Position numbers and translations under genes: made by a program | Assembly (NCBI GenBank): GCA_000009845.1 | Contig: AP006628.2 | Coordinates: 124,001 to 188,000 of the forward strand | Direction of reading: 5' to 3' | Origin: Onion yellows phytoplasma OY-M | GTDB taxonomy: Bacteria; Bacillota_I; Bacilli_A; Acholeplasmatales; Acholeplasmataceae | DNA length: 64,000 nucleotides | The notes under the pieces: generated by a model | The model's input: only the letters and a program-made list of their open reading frames with translations | Database searches by the model: none | What the model was told of the DNA's origin: nothing | Part shown: positions 1 through 8,549 of the stretch, one piece after another | How the letters are laid out: the number at the start of each line of letters is the position of its first letter | How positions within the stretch are numbered: position 1 is the stretch's first letter

Positions 1-1
1 A

Positions 2-316
2 AATCCTCAAAAATACGATCTTATGGCGAACTGGCCTGCTTTTATGAATCCTTATCCTTATTTTGTCCGCATTGGAGCTACCATTGAAGGAAACGAAGAA
101 CCAACAGATGATTTTATTGCCTCTTATGATATTGGACTTTCTTGTTTGAAAAGTCATAAAGATAGCGAACAGATAAAAACTCTTAAAGCCATTTTAAATA
201 ATCCTCAAGTAAAAGAATTTCATTTACAAGAAGGTGGCGCCCAACAAGATTATTTTATGGTTAAAGCCCCAGAAAAAACTACTAAACATATCAAAGAATT
301 ATGGCTACAACATTAA
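2..316 (+). CDS. MetQ/NlpA-family substrate-binding protein, 3' part (cut by window edge)
   Basis: The open frame runs in from the left edge, so the ATG at 23 is probably internal. The readable part carries YDLMANWPAFM, a Gly-rich segment and a C-terminal GGAQQDYFMVKAP motif. The same segments occur in the decayed paralogue just downstream (KYDLTINCPGMM, GGTTQDYIMVKDQ), and the fold type matches the intact binding protein at 35.7 kb. The family delivers methionine or similar ligands to an ABC importer outside the membrane. No signal peptide or lipobox can be judged because the 5' end is missing. Family assignment is by resemblance among the copies in this window. The substrate is not known. 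Confidence 0.6.
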   Translation, partial: NPQKYDLMANWPAFMNPYPYFVRIGATIEGNEEPTDDFIASYDIGLSCLKSHKDSEQIKTLKAILNNPQVKEFHLQEGGAQQDYFMVKAPEKTTKHIKELWLQH

Positions 317-439
317 AATTTAAAATAGATAGTAAAAATATTTTAGTTTATTAATATTGCCATTTTTTCAATTCTACAAACAATACCATCCCCAAATTAA
401 AAACAACATTATAAAGCAAAAACAAAAAAGGAATTAACA

Positions 440-1306
440 ATGGAACAAATAATTAAAATTGCAAGCCCTTTTCAAAGAGTACTTGATGCTCTTGTTGAAA
501 TTAAAGATGATTTTTTACAATACAACGCTAAATTAGAGATTTTAAGTGAACAAGAAGTTCAAGCCCAATATCAATTGTCAGGTAATGACGCCTTAAAACA
601 AGGTTTGATTGATGCTAATATTGGTAATAATTTTCATACTATGCAAGGATATAATCAAATTTATAAAACCAAAGAAGGAACTTTGCCTTTAACAATGGTA
701 AGCCCCTTATTTCATCCTAAATATGGATTATACGTCCACAAAGCAAATACTTTAGGACTCAAAACTTTGGAAGATGTTAAAAAACACAAACATTTACGTT
801 TTTTGTACGCCCCTTTTAATGAATTGCACATAGCTCCTTGTGATTTTGCTCAAAAAAATAGGAATCGTTGAAGTAAGAGAACAGACCATCCAAGAAAAAG
901 GTTTTAATCTATCCTTAAAGGATGTAAAAAACATTTATGATTTTGAATTTATTAAAACTTCGCATCTTTTAGAAATTCCTCAAAAATTTCAAGATACTCA
1001 AAAATATGATCTTACAATTAATTGTCCTGGTATGATGAGAGATAGTAATTTTGTAAGAGTCGGTTCTATTGGTTTAGGCAAAGAAGAAAATATTGAACCT
1101 CAAGAAGATGTTTTTTTATCTTATGCTGTTATTTTAGCTGCTAAAACAGGAACCGAGACACCTCCCAAAGTTACAATCATTAACAAGTTTTAAATGACAC
1201 TCATTATAGAAAAGTACAATTTTTACATGGTGGCACAACTCAGGATTATATTATGGTAAAAGATCAGAATGAGTTAAGAGAACAAATTCAACAAAAATGG
1301 TTATAA
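440..1306 (+). pseudogene. decayed MetQ/NlpA-like binding protein, two frameshifts
   Basis: Three frames must be joined to give one protein. Frame one (440 to about 850) ends in a run of seven A after CDFAQ. Frame two continues from KIGIVEVREQTI to KVTIINKF, with a stop at 1193. A third frame supplies the C-terminus LNDTHYRKVQFLHGGTTQ to a stop at 1304-1306. The product parallels the partial gene at the left edge, so this is a tandem duplicate that has been lost. Its N-terminus (MEQIIKIASPFQRV) has no signal peptide, so the 5' end may also be missing. Removing one A near 845 restores the first junction. The second junction is near 1190. Confidence 0.75.
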
Positions 1307-1353
1307 TCAAATTATTCACATATTTTGTATTATAAGTGCCAGAAAGAAATAAA

Positions 1354-1773
1354 ATGTTTGATTCTAAAAAACACGAAATAATTATGAAACATTATCACAA
1401 TCCACAAAATCAAACCGATGTTCGACTTCCAGGCTATATTCCGTTTGAAAAGCAAACTTCTTATTGTGGTGATAAAGTTATTATTCAATTAAAGTGTGAT
1501 AACAATAAAATTATAGATATTAAATATGAAGCTAATGTTTGTTCTATTTGTGTTGCTTCTGCCAGTGTTATGTCAGTTTATTTGCAACATTTAACCAAAA
1601 CACAAGCCTTAAATAAAATTAATCATTTTATGGCTATGGTACAAAATCAAACTTATGACAGCACTTTGTTTAATTCTGATCTAAAATCATTTGATATAGT
1701 TTATCAATTGCCAGGTAAAATTAATTGTGTTTTGTTGCCTTGGCAAATTTTGCAAGAATTCTTACTTGGATAA
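1354..1773 (+). CDS. sufU: SufU-type iron-sulfur cluster scaffold protein
   Basis: This is a small NifU/IscU-like protein of 139 residues, the usual size for SufU. It starts with MFDSKKHEIIMKHYHNP, typical of the family N-terminus. Counting from the upstream GTG at 1336, the conserved cysteines are in SYCGDK (C44), NVCSICVASASVM (C69, with an extra C72) and KINCVLLPW (C131). The Asp after the first Cys is kept. SufU receives sulfur from a SufS desulfurase and supports Fe-S assembly in the cytoplasm; SufS is not in this window. An in-frame GTG at 1336 could add six residues, but the ATG at 1354 fits the family start and has AGAAAG in front. A bidirectional terminator follows at about 1850. Confidence 0.85.
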   Translation: MFDSKKHEIIMKHYHNPQNQTDVRLPGYIPFEKQTSYCGDKVIIQLKCDNNKIIDIKYEANVCSICVASASVMSVYLQHLTKTQALNKINHFMAMVQNQTYDSTLFNSDLKSFDIVYQLPGKINCVLLPWQILQEFLLG

Positions 1774-1844
1774 TTTATTACAAAACTTTTAATATTGCAT
1801 ATTATAACAAAAATAAAATAGATAATAAATAATGATTATTACAA

Positions 1845-1877
1845 CAAAAAAGACCGTTTAAAAACGGTCTTTTTTTA
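1845..1877. terminator. bidirectional Rho-independent terminator between sufU and the yhaM remnant
   Basis: The arms AGACCGT (1851-1857) and ACGGTCT (1864-1870) pair, with A-rich sequence on the left and a run of T on the right. It can end transcription from either side, which suits the convergent genes sufU (plus) and the HD-domain gene (minus). Confidence 0.85.
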
Positions 1878-1928
1878 TTATGAAATGCATTTTCAAACTC
1901 AATATTTTTTGTAATTAAGAAAACAAAA

Positions 1929-2660
1929 TTATTCATCATCATTATTTTGATCTAAATCTAATGATTTATAAAACCCTTTTCTTTCTAAAACAGGGATGGG
2001 TTCTGTAAATGTTTGGGTGGTGGTTTTTTGTAAAAATTCTTGTAAAGATGTTAATTTGCAATCAATATTATCTAAATACCAAAGTAAAAGAGCTTCTCCT
2101 ATTTGTGGTCTTTTGGCAGCTCCATGTTCTAAAAGTCCATGATGAGAAATTAACATATGTTTTAATAATAATACTTCTTCTTTATCTTGAAAACCCAATA
2201 ATTGGGCTTCTTTTTCTACTTCACAAGCACTTATGACTAAATGACCTAATAGCAAACCTTTGGGAGTATAGTTTTTTTGTTCTAAATCTAGTTCTTTAAT
2301 TTTTTCCATGTCATGTAAAATAGTACCTGCAAATAGTAAATCATTATTGAGAAAAGGATAAATTTTTAAAAGAGATTCTGCCATTTTTAACATAGTTAAA
2401 GTATGATAACCAAGTCCGCCATAATAATTATGATGAATTTTTAACGCTGCTTTGGAAATTAAAAATTTATTTTTGTTTTTGCAATATAAATTGTAAGTAA
2501 TTTGTTTTAAGACTTTGTTTTTTATTTTATGTAAATAGTTTTCTAATTCGTCTTTTACTATTGCAAAAGAAATAGGAGCACATTCATAAAAGGCTAAATA
2601 AGTTTCATACAAAGTTTGCATATCTAATACATTATAAGCTAAATTGTATGTTTGATTCAT
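1929..2660 (-). CDS. yhaM: HD-domain 3'-5' exoribonuclease, YhaM-like C-terminal part
   Basis: The protein (about 243 residues) has the HD phosphohydrolase signature in order: IHHNYYGGLGYHT (about 77-88), ILHDMEK (His-Asp near 117-118), LLGH (about 141), SHHG (173-176) and LWYLDNID near 200. This matches the catalytic half of Bacillus YhaM, which trims RNA 3' ends. Bacillus YhaM is about 314 residues with an N-terminal OB fold. Here the OB part is missing from this frame and a piece of it sits in the upstream ORF at 2698-2895. The ATG at 2660 has a TTG just in front. The metal-binding residues look intact, so the HD part could still be active. Whether it works without the OB domain is unknown. 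Confidence 0.8.
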   Translation of the reverse strand: MNQTYNLAYNVLDMQTLYETYLAFYECAPISFAIVKDELENYLHKIKNKVLKQITYNLYCKNKNKFLISKAALKIHHNYYGGLGYHTLTMLKMAESLLKIYPFLNNDLLFAGTILHDMEKIKELDLEQKNYTPKGLLLGHLVISACEVEKEAQLLGFQDKEEVLLLKHMLISHHGLLEHGAAKRPQIGEALLLWYLDNIDCKLTSLQEFLQKTTTQTFTEPIPVLERKGFYKSLDLDQNNDDE

Positions 2661-2697
2661 CAAAATAAGTTCTTCATTTTTGAGAAGACAAATAGTT

Positions 2698-2895
2698 TTA
2701 AAATGATATATTTGTTCTTGGATAGGGTGGTTTGGTTTGAGGTTCTAATTTGATGTTGATTTCGCTTTTGTCTTGTAATTGCAAGGTGATATTATAAAAA
2801 TGAAGTCCTTGATTGATGCTTGTTACTTTGCCTGTAAAAAAGTTGATTTGTCCTTTTTGATATTTGGGTAAGTTGTTGGTTTGGTTTTTTTTCAT
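2698..2895 (-). CDS. OB-fold fragment, probable detached N-terminus of YhaM
   Basis: The segment KGQINFFTGKVTSINQG followed by NITLQLQDKSEINIKL resembles the OB-fold start of YhaM, which has a similar run ending in LQD, then acidic and I-x-K-L residues. The frame ends at 2698, only about 40 bases before the start of the HD-domain ORF on the same strand. About 20-30 residues expected between the two parts are missing. The ATG at 2895 is preceded by AGGA and is a better start than the longer frame from 2997. It may be a separate small subunit or the front half of a broken gene. Confidence 0.5.
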   Translation of the reverse strand: MKKNQTNNLPKYQKGQINFFTGKVTSINQGLHFYNITLQLQDKSEINIKLEPQTKPPYPRTNISF

Positions 2896-3073
2896 GCGTT
2901 TTTTTCCTATTGGTCTAGATTGGGATTGATAAAAATATGTTGATGGAAGTGTTTGTAAATGGAAATAGTAAGTTTGCATTATTACATTTATAAACAAAAA
3001 TAAATTGATGTTTATAATTTTGTTATTACATAATTTAGTTCATTTTATTTTTATTCATTATTTTATTTATTTA

Positions 3074-4294
3074 TTATTTATCTAGGATTTGATTTTGGCT
3101 AAGTACAAAATTAATTAATTGTTCTTTAATGTTGGGTATTTCTCTATTAAGTACTTTGGTAATTAGTTGTTTTTGTGTATGTTTAATCCATGTTCCTTTG
3201 GGTTTGTGGGGCAATTGTTTTAAGACTTCTTGCCAACTAAAATTAAGTTCAGTAATTGTTTTTATTGGTAAATATTGATAAATATATTGTATTTTGGCTG
3301 CTGCATAAGGTTCTTTTTGCAAAAGATAATTAATTTGATTAGCTAGGAGACAATTTTTTAATCCATGTTTAAATAAATTAAAAGTAATATTTTCCCAAAG
3401 ATATAAACTTAAAGAGGCAATGTTTTGGTAGCTTTTTTTCTTTTGTTTGGTAAAAGGAAAAGATGCAAGGATTTGGTTGTTGAGTAAAAGCGACATTGAC
3501 CAAAAAATTCTTCTTTTTAATTTGTGGTGTGCTTGAATGTATTTAAGTTTAGTTTCATGTAGGTAAGCTAAACAAAGAATGCTTTGGTTTAGTTGGGGTA
3601 AAAATAGATGGGTTTTAGTTTCTATCATAGTTTTAAAAGTTTGGTGCCAGTTTTTGTGAGTGATGATTTTTTCGATGTTTTCATAGATTCTTTGAGAAGA
3701 AATTTTAGCTAATAAATGGTTTTTGCGGATGATAGCTTTTTGGGTAGTTTTTTCTATGCAAAATCCTAGTTTAGATTGAAAATAAAAAGCTCTTAAAATT
3801 CTTAAAGGGTCTTCTTGGAATCTAATAAAAGGGTCTTTGATGGTGCGGATCAAACCTTGCTTTAAATCTTTTTTTCCTTGTTTTTCAGGTGTGAAATCAA
3901 ATATTTTACCAGTTTCATCCATTAAAAGAGTGTTAATAGTAAAATCACGTCTTAAAAGGTCTTGATGGATGTTTTTGGTGAAAAAAATTTCACTAGGGTG
4001 GCGATAGTCTTTGTAAGTGCCTTCTTTTCTGTAAGTAGTAATTTCGAAAAGATAATTTTCAAAAGTTATTTTAAAGCTACCATAATTAATTTTTATTTGG
4101 GTTGTTTTTTCTGGGCATAAAAGGAGTTTTATTTGTTGGGGGGCGGCCGCAGTAGTGATGTCGATGTCTTCGTTAGCATTTATTTTGAGTAAATAATCTC
4201 TGACAGTTCCACCCACAATAAAGGCTTCGAATCCGTTTGTTTTTAAGATAGTAATTATTTTTTGAGCTGTTTTTAGTTGATTGGAATGTTTCAT
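3074..4294 (-). CDS. cca: CCA-adding enzyme / tRNA nucleotidyltransferase
   Basis: Class II nucleotidyltransferase of about 406 residues. In order it shows GGTVRDYLL near residue 30, EDIDIT with the two catalytic Asp near 45, RRDFTIN near 117, and RFQEDPLRILRA near 160, the nucleotide-selecting region. It adds CCA to tRNA 3' ends in the cytoplasm. The ATG at 4294 is chosen; an in-frame TTG at 4312 would add six residues and neither has a clear Shine-Dalgarno site. It is the most upstream gene of a short minus-strand stretch with the yhaM pieces. By sequence a poly(A) polymerase cannot be fully excluded, but in a small genome CCA addition is the likely task. Confidence 0.88.
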   Translation of the reverse strand: MKHSNQLKTAQKIITILKTNGFEAFIVGGTVRDYLLKINANEDIDITTAAAPQQIKLLLCPEKTTQIKINYGSFKITFENYLFEITTYRKEGTYKDYRHPSEIFFTKNIHQDLLRRDFTINTLLMDETGKIFDFTPEKQGKKDLKQGLIRTIKDPFIRFQEDPLRILRAFYFQSKLGFCIEKTTQKAIIRKNHLLAKISSQRIYENIEKIITHKNWHQTFKTMIETKTHLFLPQLNQSILCLAYLHETKLKYIQAHHKLKRRIFWSMSLLLNNQILASFPFTKQKKKSYQNIASLSLYLWENITFNLFKHGLKNCLLANQINYLLQKEPYAAAKIQYIYQYLPIKTITELNFSWQEVLKQLPHKPKGTWIKHTQKQLITKVLNREIPNIKEQLINFVLSQNQILDK

Positions 4295-4312
4295 ATTTTG
4301 GGCTTTTAGCAA

Positions 4313-4671
4313 TATTTCTAATTTTTTTATTTTGTTGTGTTTGATTGGTTGGTTGCCTTTGATGATAAATATAGTTAAGATAAAAGTAAAATAGATAATA
4401 GATATAAATATTAAAGGTTGTTTTTAGTTTGTTTTATTATTTATTTTTTGGTAAATGTGGTTCAATATAGTATTTTTTATTAGTATTTATTTGTAATTTT
4501 AATGTAGGTTGTATTATTTAGGATGTGTCAATATTTAAAATAACAACATTTTATTATTGGCCAATTAGTTTTTTTGAAAATAAAAGACCATCGGTTGTGA
4601 TGGTCTAATTTGGTTGTGATAAGAGTTTTTATTGGGTTGCTGAAATTATTTTTTTTGTTTTTTTGTTGTTT
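4313..4671. other. non-coding gap between cca and tadA
   Basis: A+T-rich, with no ORF that has a ribosome binding site and no tRNA-like cloverleaf. Its only clear element is the minus-strand terminator at 4575-4606. Confidence 0.6.
4575..4606 (-). terminator. Rho-independent terminator after tadA
   Basis: GACCATC (4586-4592) and GATGGTC (4599-4605) pair around a six-base loop. Read on the minus strand the stem is followed by TTTTATTTTC. It lies about 65 bases past the tadA stop. Confidence 0.8.
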
Positions 4672-5157
4672 TTATCGGGATAGTAAATTATTTTTTTTGA
4701 TTCTTAGTTCTTGAAAAAATTTTTGTAAAAGTTGCATGCTTTCTTGAGCTAAAAGTCCTGATTGGATATTTAATTTATCCATAAAAGGCATATTTTGGAT
4801 AGATGACATATCATTAAAAGAATATGATTTTTCCATGCTTGTGCCATAATAAAGGTTTTTGATGCCTGCTTGTATGATGGCTCCTGTACACATTAAGCAA
4901 GGTTCTAAAGTGACATAAAGAGATACATCATTTAAAAAACGGCTGTTTATCTTTTTGCCTGCTTTCATGAGGGCTAAAAATTCAGCGTGTCCAAAAAAAA
5001 GTTTTTTAGTGTTTCTGTTATTGTGAGCTCGTGCAATTATTTTTTGGTTTAAAACAGCGACAGCTCCGATGGGGACTTCTTCTTTGAGGTAGGCTTTTTG
5101 GGCTTCTTTTAAAGCTTCTTTCATAAAAAAAATATGTTGTTGGTTGTTATTTTCCAT
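4672..5157 (-). CDS. tadA: tRNA-specific adenosine deaminase (A34 to inosine)
   Basis: A 161-residue zinc-dependent deaminase. The active site is complete: HAE at 57-59 (zinc ligand plus catalytic Glu) and PCLMC at 86-90 (two Cys ligands), with LYVTLEPC in front. Length and motif spacing fit TadA rather than free-cytidine or dCMP deaminases. It makes inosine in the tRNA anticodon wobble position so one tRNA-Arg can read several codons. It stands between tdk and a terminator, about 60 bases from tdk, and is probably cotranscribed with it. Confidence 0.93.
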   Translation of the reverse strand: MENNNQQHIFFMKEALKEAQKAYLKEEVPIGAVAVLNQKIIARAHNNRNTKKLFFGHAEFLALMKAGKKINSRFLNDVSLYVTLEPCLMCTGAIIQAGIKNLYYGTSMEKSYSFNDMSSIQNMPFMDKLNIQSGLLAQESMQLLQKFFQELRIKKNNLLSR

Positions 5158-5215
5158 ATTTTAAGTATTAATCCACATTCCAAAAGAATTATTGAGATGA
5201 ATTATTTTAGTGGAG

Positions 5216-5845
5216 TTATTTAGATTGGTTGGTGAAGTTTTGCCAGTTAATTTTTGTTTTGTCAATATCTGCTAAACAATGGTGTTTGCGACAACGAGGT
5301 TCGTGGTATTCTTTTCCGCCTACCAAAACAACAGGTTCATTGCTTTGAGCAGGTTTGCCGTCAATTAATCTTTGAGTGCGGTTGGCTTTTTTGCCACTGA
5401 TAGCACAAATTGAAGTTAATTTAGTAACGGTGTCTGCAATTGCTAATAAATAAGGCATTGGTCCGAATGGTTTTCCGCAAAAATCAAGTTCTAAACCTGA
5501 TATAATAACTTCAATATTGCAGTTAGCTAAATAATCTACAATAGCGACAATGTCGTTATCTAAAAATTGGGCTTCATCTATTATGACAACATTAATTTCG
5601 GGAGTAATAAACGGGAGAATGTCTTTGCTTTTGTCAATTAAAATAGCAGGAATAGTGTTTTGATTGTGAGAAACTATTTCTTCTTTAACAGAATAACGGT
5701 CATCTATTTGCGGTTTAAAGGATAAAATTTTTTTGTTGAGTTGTAATGCTTGATTACTGCGTTGAATTAATGCTTCTGTTTTGCCTGCAAACATTGGTCC
5801 ACAAACAACTTCAATAAACCCTTGCCCTTGTTCTTTTTGGGTCAT
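5216..5845 (-). CDS. tdk: thymidine kinase
   Basis: A type II thymidine kinase of 209 residues. It has the P-loop GPMFAGKT (16-23), the Walker B-like DEAQF (90-94), the GLELDFCGKPFGPM substrate loop (about 117-130), and the thymidine lasso with GKEYHEPRCRKHHC. It phosphorylates thymidine, a salvage step needed where de novo nucleotide synthesis is absent. The zinc site usually has a CxxC pair followed by Cys residues after the lasso. Here the first pair reads CAIS (C147, Ser at 150), so one ligand is replaced, while C185 and C190 remain. The start ATG has AAAGGAG close upstream. Confidence 0.95.
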   Translation of the reverse strand: MTQKEQGQGFIEVVCGPMFAGKTEALIQRSNQALQLNKKILSFKPQIDDRYSVKEEIVSHNQNTIPAILIDKSKDILPFITPEINVVIIDEAQFLDNDIVAIVDYLANCNIEVIISGLELDFCGKPFGPMPYLLAIADTVTKLTSICAISGKKANRTQRLIDGKPAQSNEPVVLVGGKEYHEPRCRKHHCLADIDKTKINWQNFTNQSK

Positions 5846-5964
5846 TCTTTTGAACTCCTTTATAAATAAGATAATTTGAATTAATTTTTTTGGTTTTTGT
5901 GGTGTGATAGTTGGTCCAAAAGAACTTGGAGGGTGATTTTCTATTTTATTTTTTTAAGTATTTA

Positions 5965-6246
5965 TTATTTATTTTTAATCAATTCTTCGGTGGTTTCTTT
6001 TTGGTTATCAGCATTTGAAGAAACTGTTTTAACTTTTTGGTCTTGGGTAATACCATAACGTTTGTTAAATTTGTCAACTGGCCCTGCTTTAACTACAAAA
6101 GTTTGGGCGCCAGTGTAAAAAGGGTGGCAATTAGAACAAGTTTCTATTTTGATGCTAGTAACTGTGGTGCCAATTGGGTGTTGTTTGCCACAAGTTGCAC
6201 AAGAAACTTCCACTGTTTCAAATTGAGGGTGAATATTTGCTTTCAT
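5965..6246 (-). CDS. rpmE: 50S ribosomal protein L31 (zinc form)
   Basis: A 93-residue protein starting MKANIHPQFETVEVSC. Two CxxC pairs (C16/C19 and C37/C40) mark the zinc-binding form of L31. PFYTGAQTFVVKAGPVDKF is the conserved core. The C-terminal tail after about residue 75 is longer than usual and Asn/Glu/Lys-rich. It has an AAGGAG site 11 bases before the ATG and lies upstream of tdk on the minus strand. Confidence 0.95.
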   Translation of the reverse strand: MKANIHPQFETVEVSCATCGKQHPIGTTVTSIKIETCSNCHPFYTGAQTFVVKAGPVDKFNKRYGITQDQKVKTVSSNADNQKETTEELIKNK

Positions 6247-6460
6247 GTGTTTAGGACTCCTTATTATTTTTTTGATTTTATTTATTTTTATTTTGTTATG
6301 CGATGTGTTTGTGTTTTATTATTTATTACTTTTTAATTTTTGATTTTTATTATTTGAACTTTTTGATGGGATTTTTGAACTTTTGATTTTTTATTTCTTT
6401 CTTTATCTTTATGAAAAAATCATAAAATATAAATATAAAAAATAAGAAAGAAAAGGAAGG

Positions 6461-6482
6461 CAAAGAGTTTTTAGGCTCTTTG
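6461..6482 (-). terminator. stem-loop over the rpmB stop codon
   Basis: CAAAGAG (6461-6467) pairs with CTCTTTG (6476-6482). On the minus strand the stem begins inside the last rpmB codons, spans the TAA stop and is followed by a pyrimidine-rich stretch rather than a clean T run. It probably ends or stabilises the rpmB mRNA. Confidence 0.5.
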
Positions 6483-6659
6483 TAATTTGAGCTTTTTGAG
6501 TGCCCTAGCAGAGATTTTTACTTTTTGAACCTTGCCGTTTTCGTCAACAATTTTTACGTTTTGTAAGTTGGCTTTCCAAATTCTTTTAGTTGCGTTCATA
6601 GCGTGGCTACGACGATTACCAAAAAGGGTGGTTTTTCCAGTGATATAACATTTACTCAT
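6471..6659 (-). CDS. rpmB: 50S ribosomal protein L28
   Basis: A 62-residue basic protein, the normal size for L28. It starts [20 protein letters not shown] and continues with [14 protein letters not shown], the typical L28 core. The ATG is preceded by AAAGGAG. A TATAAT box on the minus strand at 6695-6700 gives it a short leader, so it is likely transcribed alone, ending at the stem-loop over its stop codon. Confidence 0.95.
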   Translation of the reverse strand: MSKCYITGKTTLFGNRRSHAMNATKRIWKANLQNVKIVDENGKVQKVKISARALKKLKLQRA

Positions 6660-6694
6660 TGTTTTTCTCCTTTGTTAATTACAATATATAAGTT

Positions 6695-6700
6695 ATTATA
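6695..6700 (-). promoter_or_regulatory. -10 box for rpmB
   Basis: TATAAT on the minus strand about 36 bases before the rpmB start. No good -35 hexamer is seen at 16-18 bases upstream. TGTGA directly in front may act as an extended -10. Confidence 0.5.
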
Positions 6701-7205
6701 TCACAATAAGGGTTTATTTGGGTGATTTTTTTTGTTAAAAATAAATTTATTGTTAGTTGTTTGGTTTGGGATAATTTTATATTTAGGATAGGGATTTATT
6801 TTAATTGCAACATTATTTGATTTGATTGTTTTTATGTTATTTTGCGCACGGTTATTATCTTTTTTGTCCATCATCTCCATTATATTTGTATATTTATTTG
6901 ATAATTTAGTAAAATAGTTAAAGCCTTTATTTGGTTTGTACATAAACACTTTGTTTTTTCTTGGATTTTTGGTATATTTTTTGCTACAATTAAAATATAA
7001 TATATATTTAGATGAAACACTCCAATAATTTGCCCCTAGTAAAGAATGAATATTTTATTTTTTTAGTATATTTTGTTTTTGCTTAGGGTTTATTATATTT
7101 GTTGTTATTTATTTTATTTATTATTTTCATTCCTAATTATTTTTTTCCTATTTCATTTGCATTATTAACATTTGTATTATTCATATTTTTATTAAGGAGA
7201 TATTT
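6701..7205. other. non-coding gap before the accessory island
   Basis: Very A+T-rich. A minus-strand ORF of 82 codons here has no ribosome site and abuts the rpmB promoter, so it is not called. The one notable element is a 24-base sequence at 7013-7036 that recurs near 43 kb. A site AAGGAGAT lies just before the ATG at 7206. Confidence 0.5.
7013..7036. repeat. dispersed 24-base repeat, copy 1 (possible IS end)
   Basis: TGAAACACTCCAATAATTTG followed by CCCC. A copy with one difference is at 43038-43061. The reverse complement has a GGGGCAAATTATTGGA core, which resembles inner ends of IS3/IS150-type elements. No transposase is found beside either copy. Confidence 0.5.
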
Positions 7206-8536
7206 ATGTTTGCGAAAAAAAATTTATTGATTGTCTTTGTTTGTTCCTTAATTGCAATGCTATTTTCGTTGTTAGTTTTTGTAATTGTTGTAAGTAAGTT
7301 AGGATATTTGAGTTTTAAAGATGTTAAAGAAACTAATTTATCCAAAGACATAAAATCACCTAAAACACAAGAGCAAAGAGATAATAAGACAAATCAATTA
7401 GCTCAAAGAGTTGCTGAACAAGTAAAGGAACAATTTCAATTGACTACTTTAACAGAAAGCCAAATTAAAGAAATTAAGGATGGCAAAATAGTTTTATCCA
7501 AAGAACAATTAGAAGCAATAAAAGGAGAGTTAAAGCCTTTGGTGGATCTAAATTTTTAACTGAAGAAAATAAATCTAATATTTTAACAATTGATGCAAAA
7601 GAACGTTTTAATCGTATTAATAAAGATATTCATTTATTTGGTAGTTCGTTAGAAAATAAATGAATTGTTAAAGAACATTCAGTTAATGAAAAAGAAAATT
7701 TTATTGTAGAACTTATTATTATGTATTTGCAATTAATTTATCCTGCGCAAATAAAAATCAATAAAGAAGCGATGAATTGTGGAGGTAAAGTTGATATTAA
7801 AGTTGATTTTGATGATTTTGTCTATATTGCTGAATGTAAAATGTTTGATAAAGTTCTTAATAAAGAGATGGAAAATATTGATCATGCCTGTGATCAATTA
7901 ATGAATTATATCAATGGTCAAAATAAAGAAGGTGCTATTTTTTTGTTTAATAAAAACTCTAATTTTGCAGGACAAATAAAAACTATTGAAAAATGGATTA
8001 AAGATAAACACAAATTAGAACCTAATAATTGTAAAGGACCAAATCCTAATTCTTGGGTTGTACCAATAAAACACGTAAATGGGCATGATTTTACATTATA
8101 TATTGCTTGTTATAATTTGAGTAGTTTTGTAGCTGAAAGTAAAAAACATGAAAAGCAAAAAGATGTAGGAATTAAAACAGTTTCATCCCATAAAGAAGGA
8201 AATATACAAAGTAATGAAGGCATTCAAGAAAATTTAACGACAAATAAACAAGGAGAATAAAATCAAGTTTTAGATGTCAATAGAGGTACAAGTAATAATG
8301 CGAATGTTTCACAGGGTAAAGGAAAGCGAGGAAGACCAAACAACCCAAACAAACCAAACCCAAATAAAGGGACACAACAACAAAAGCAAAAGAAGAACAA
8401 CGATAAACCCTCAAACCCCAAAAAGGATTACAAAAATCAAACTCAAAACCAACAAGCGAAAAATAGTTTTTCTCAGCCAAATCCACCAAAACCAAAGCAG
8501 CAAAACAATGATAAATCTCAAAAACCCAAAAAATAA
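7206..8536 (+). pseudogene. membrane-anchored PD-(D/E)XK nuclease-like protein, broken
   Basis: One protein of about 440 residues is spread over two frames. The N-terminus has a strong membrane segment (about residues 7-30, LLIVFVCSLIAMLFSLLVF), then a charged helical region. A frameshift near 7530 leads into VKAFGGSKFLTEENK. A TGA stands in frame at 7661-7663. The next part shows CGGKVDIKVDFDDFVYIAEC followed by K, the D-x(n)-ECK pattern of PD-(D/E)XK nucleases, and a downstream CDQLMNYI that fits the conserved Gln helix. A TAA at 8258-8260 is followed in the same frame by an Asn/Pro/Lys/Gln-rich tail to 8536. Function is unknown; the nuclease link rests on motifs only. AAGGAGAT lies 6 bases before the ATG. 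Confidence 0.65.
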
Positions 8537-8549
8537 TTAACCCTGAATA

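Noticed and set aside
6701-6949. 82-codon minus-strand ORF rich in Asn and Lys
   Set aside because: No ribosome site, abuts the rpmB -10 box and has the composition of random A+T-rich DNA.
7661-7663. Reading TGA as Trp as in mycoplasmas
   Set aside because: Trp is TGG throughout the intact genes and no intact gene has an internal TGA. The TGA here lies in a gene with other breaks.
8274-8540. 88-codon Lys/Thr-rich ORF
   Set aside because: It is in a different frame from the Asn/Pro/Lys/Gln tail that continues the upstream gene. The tail frame is the real one.
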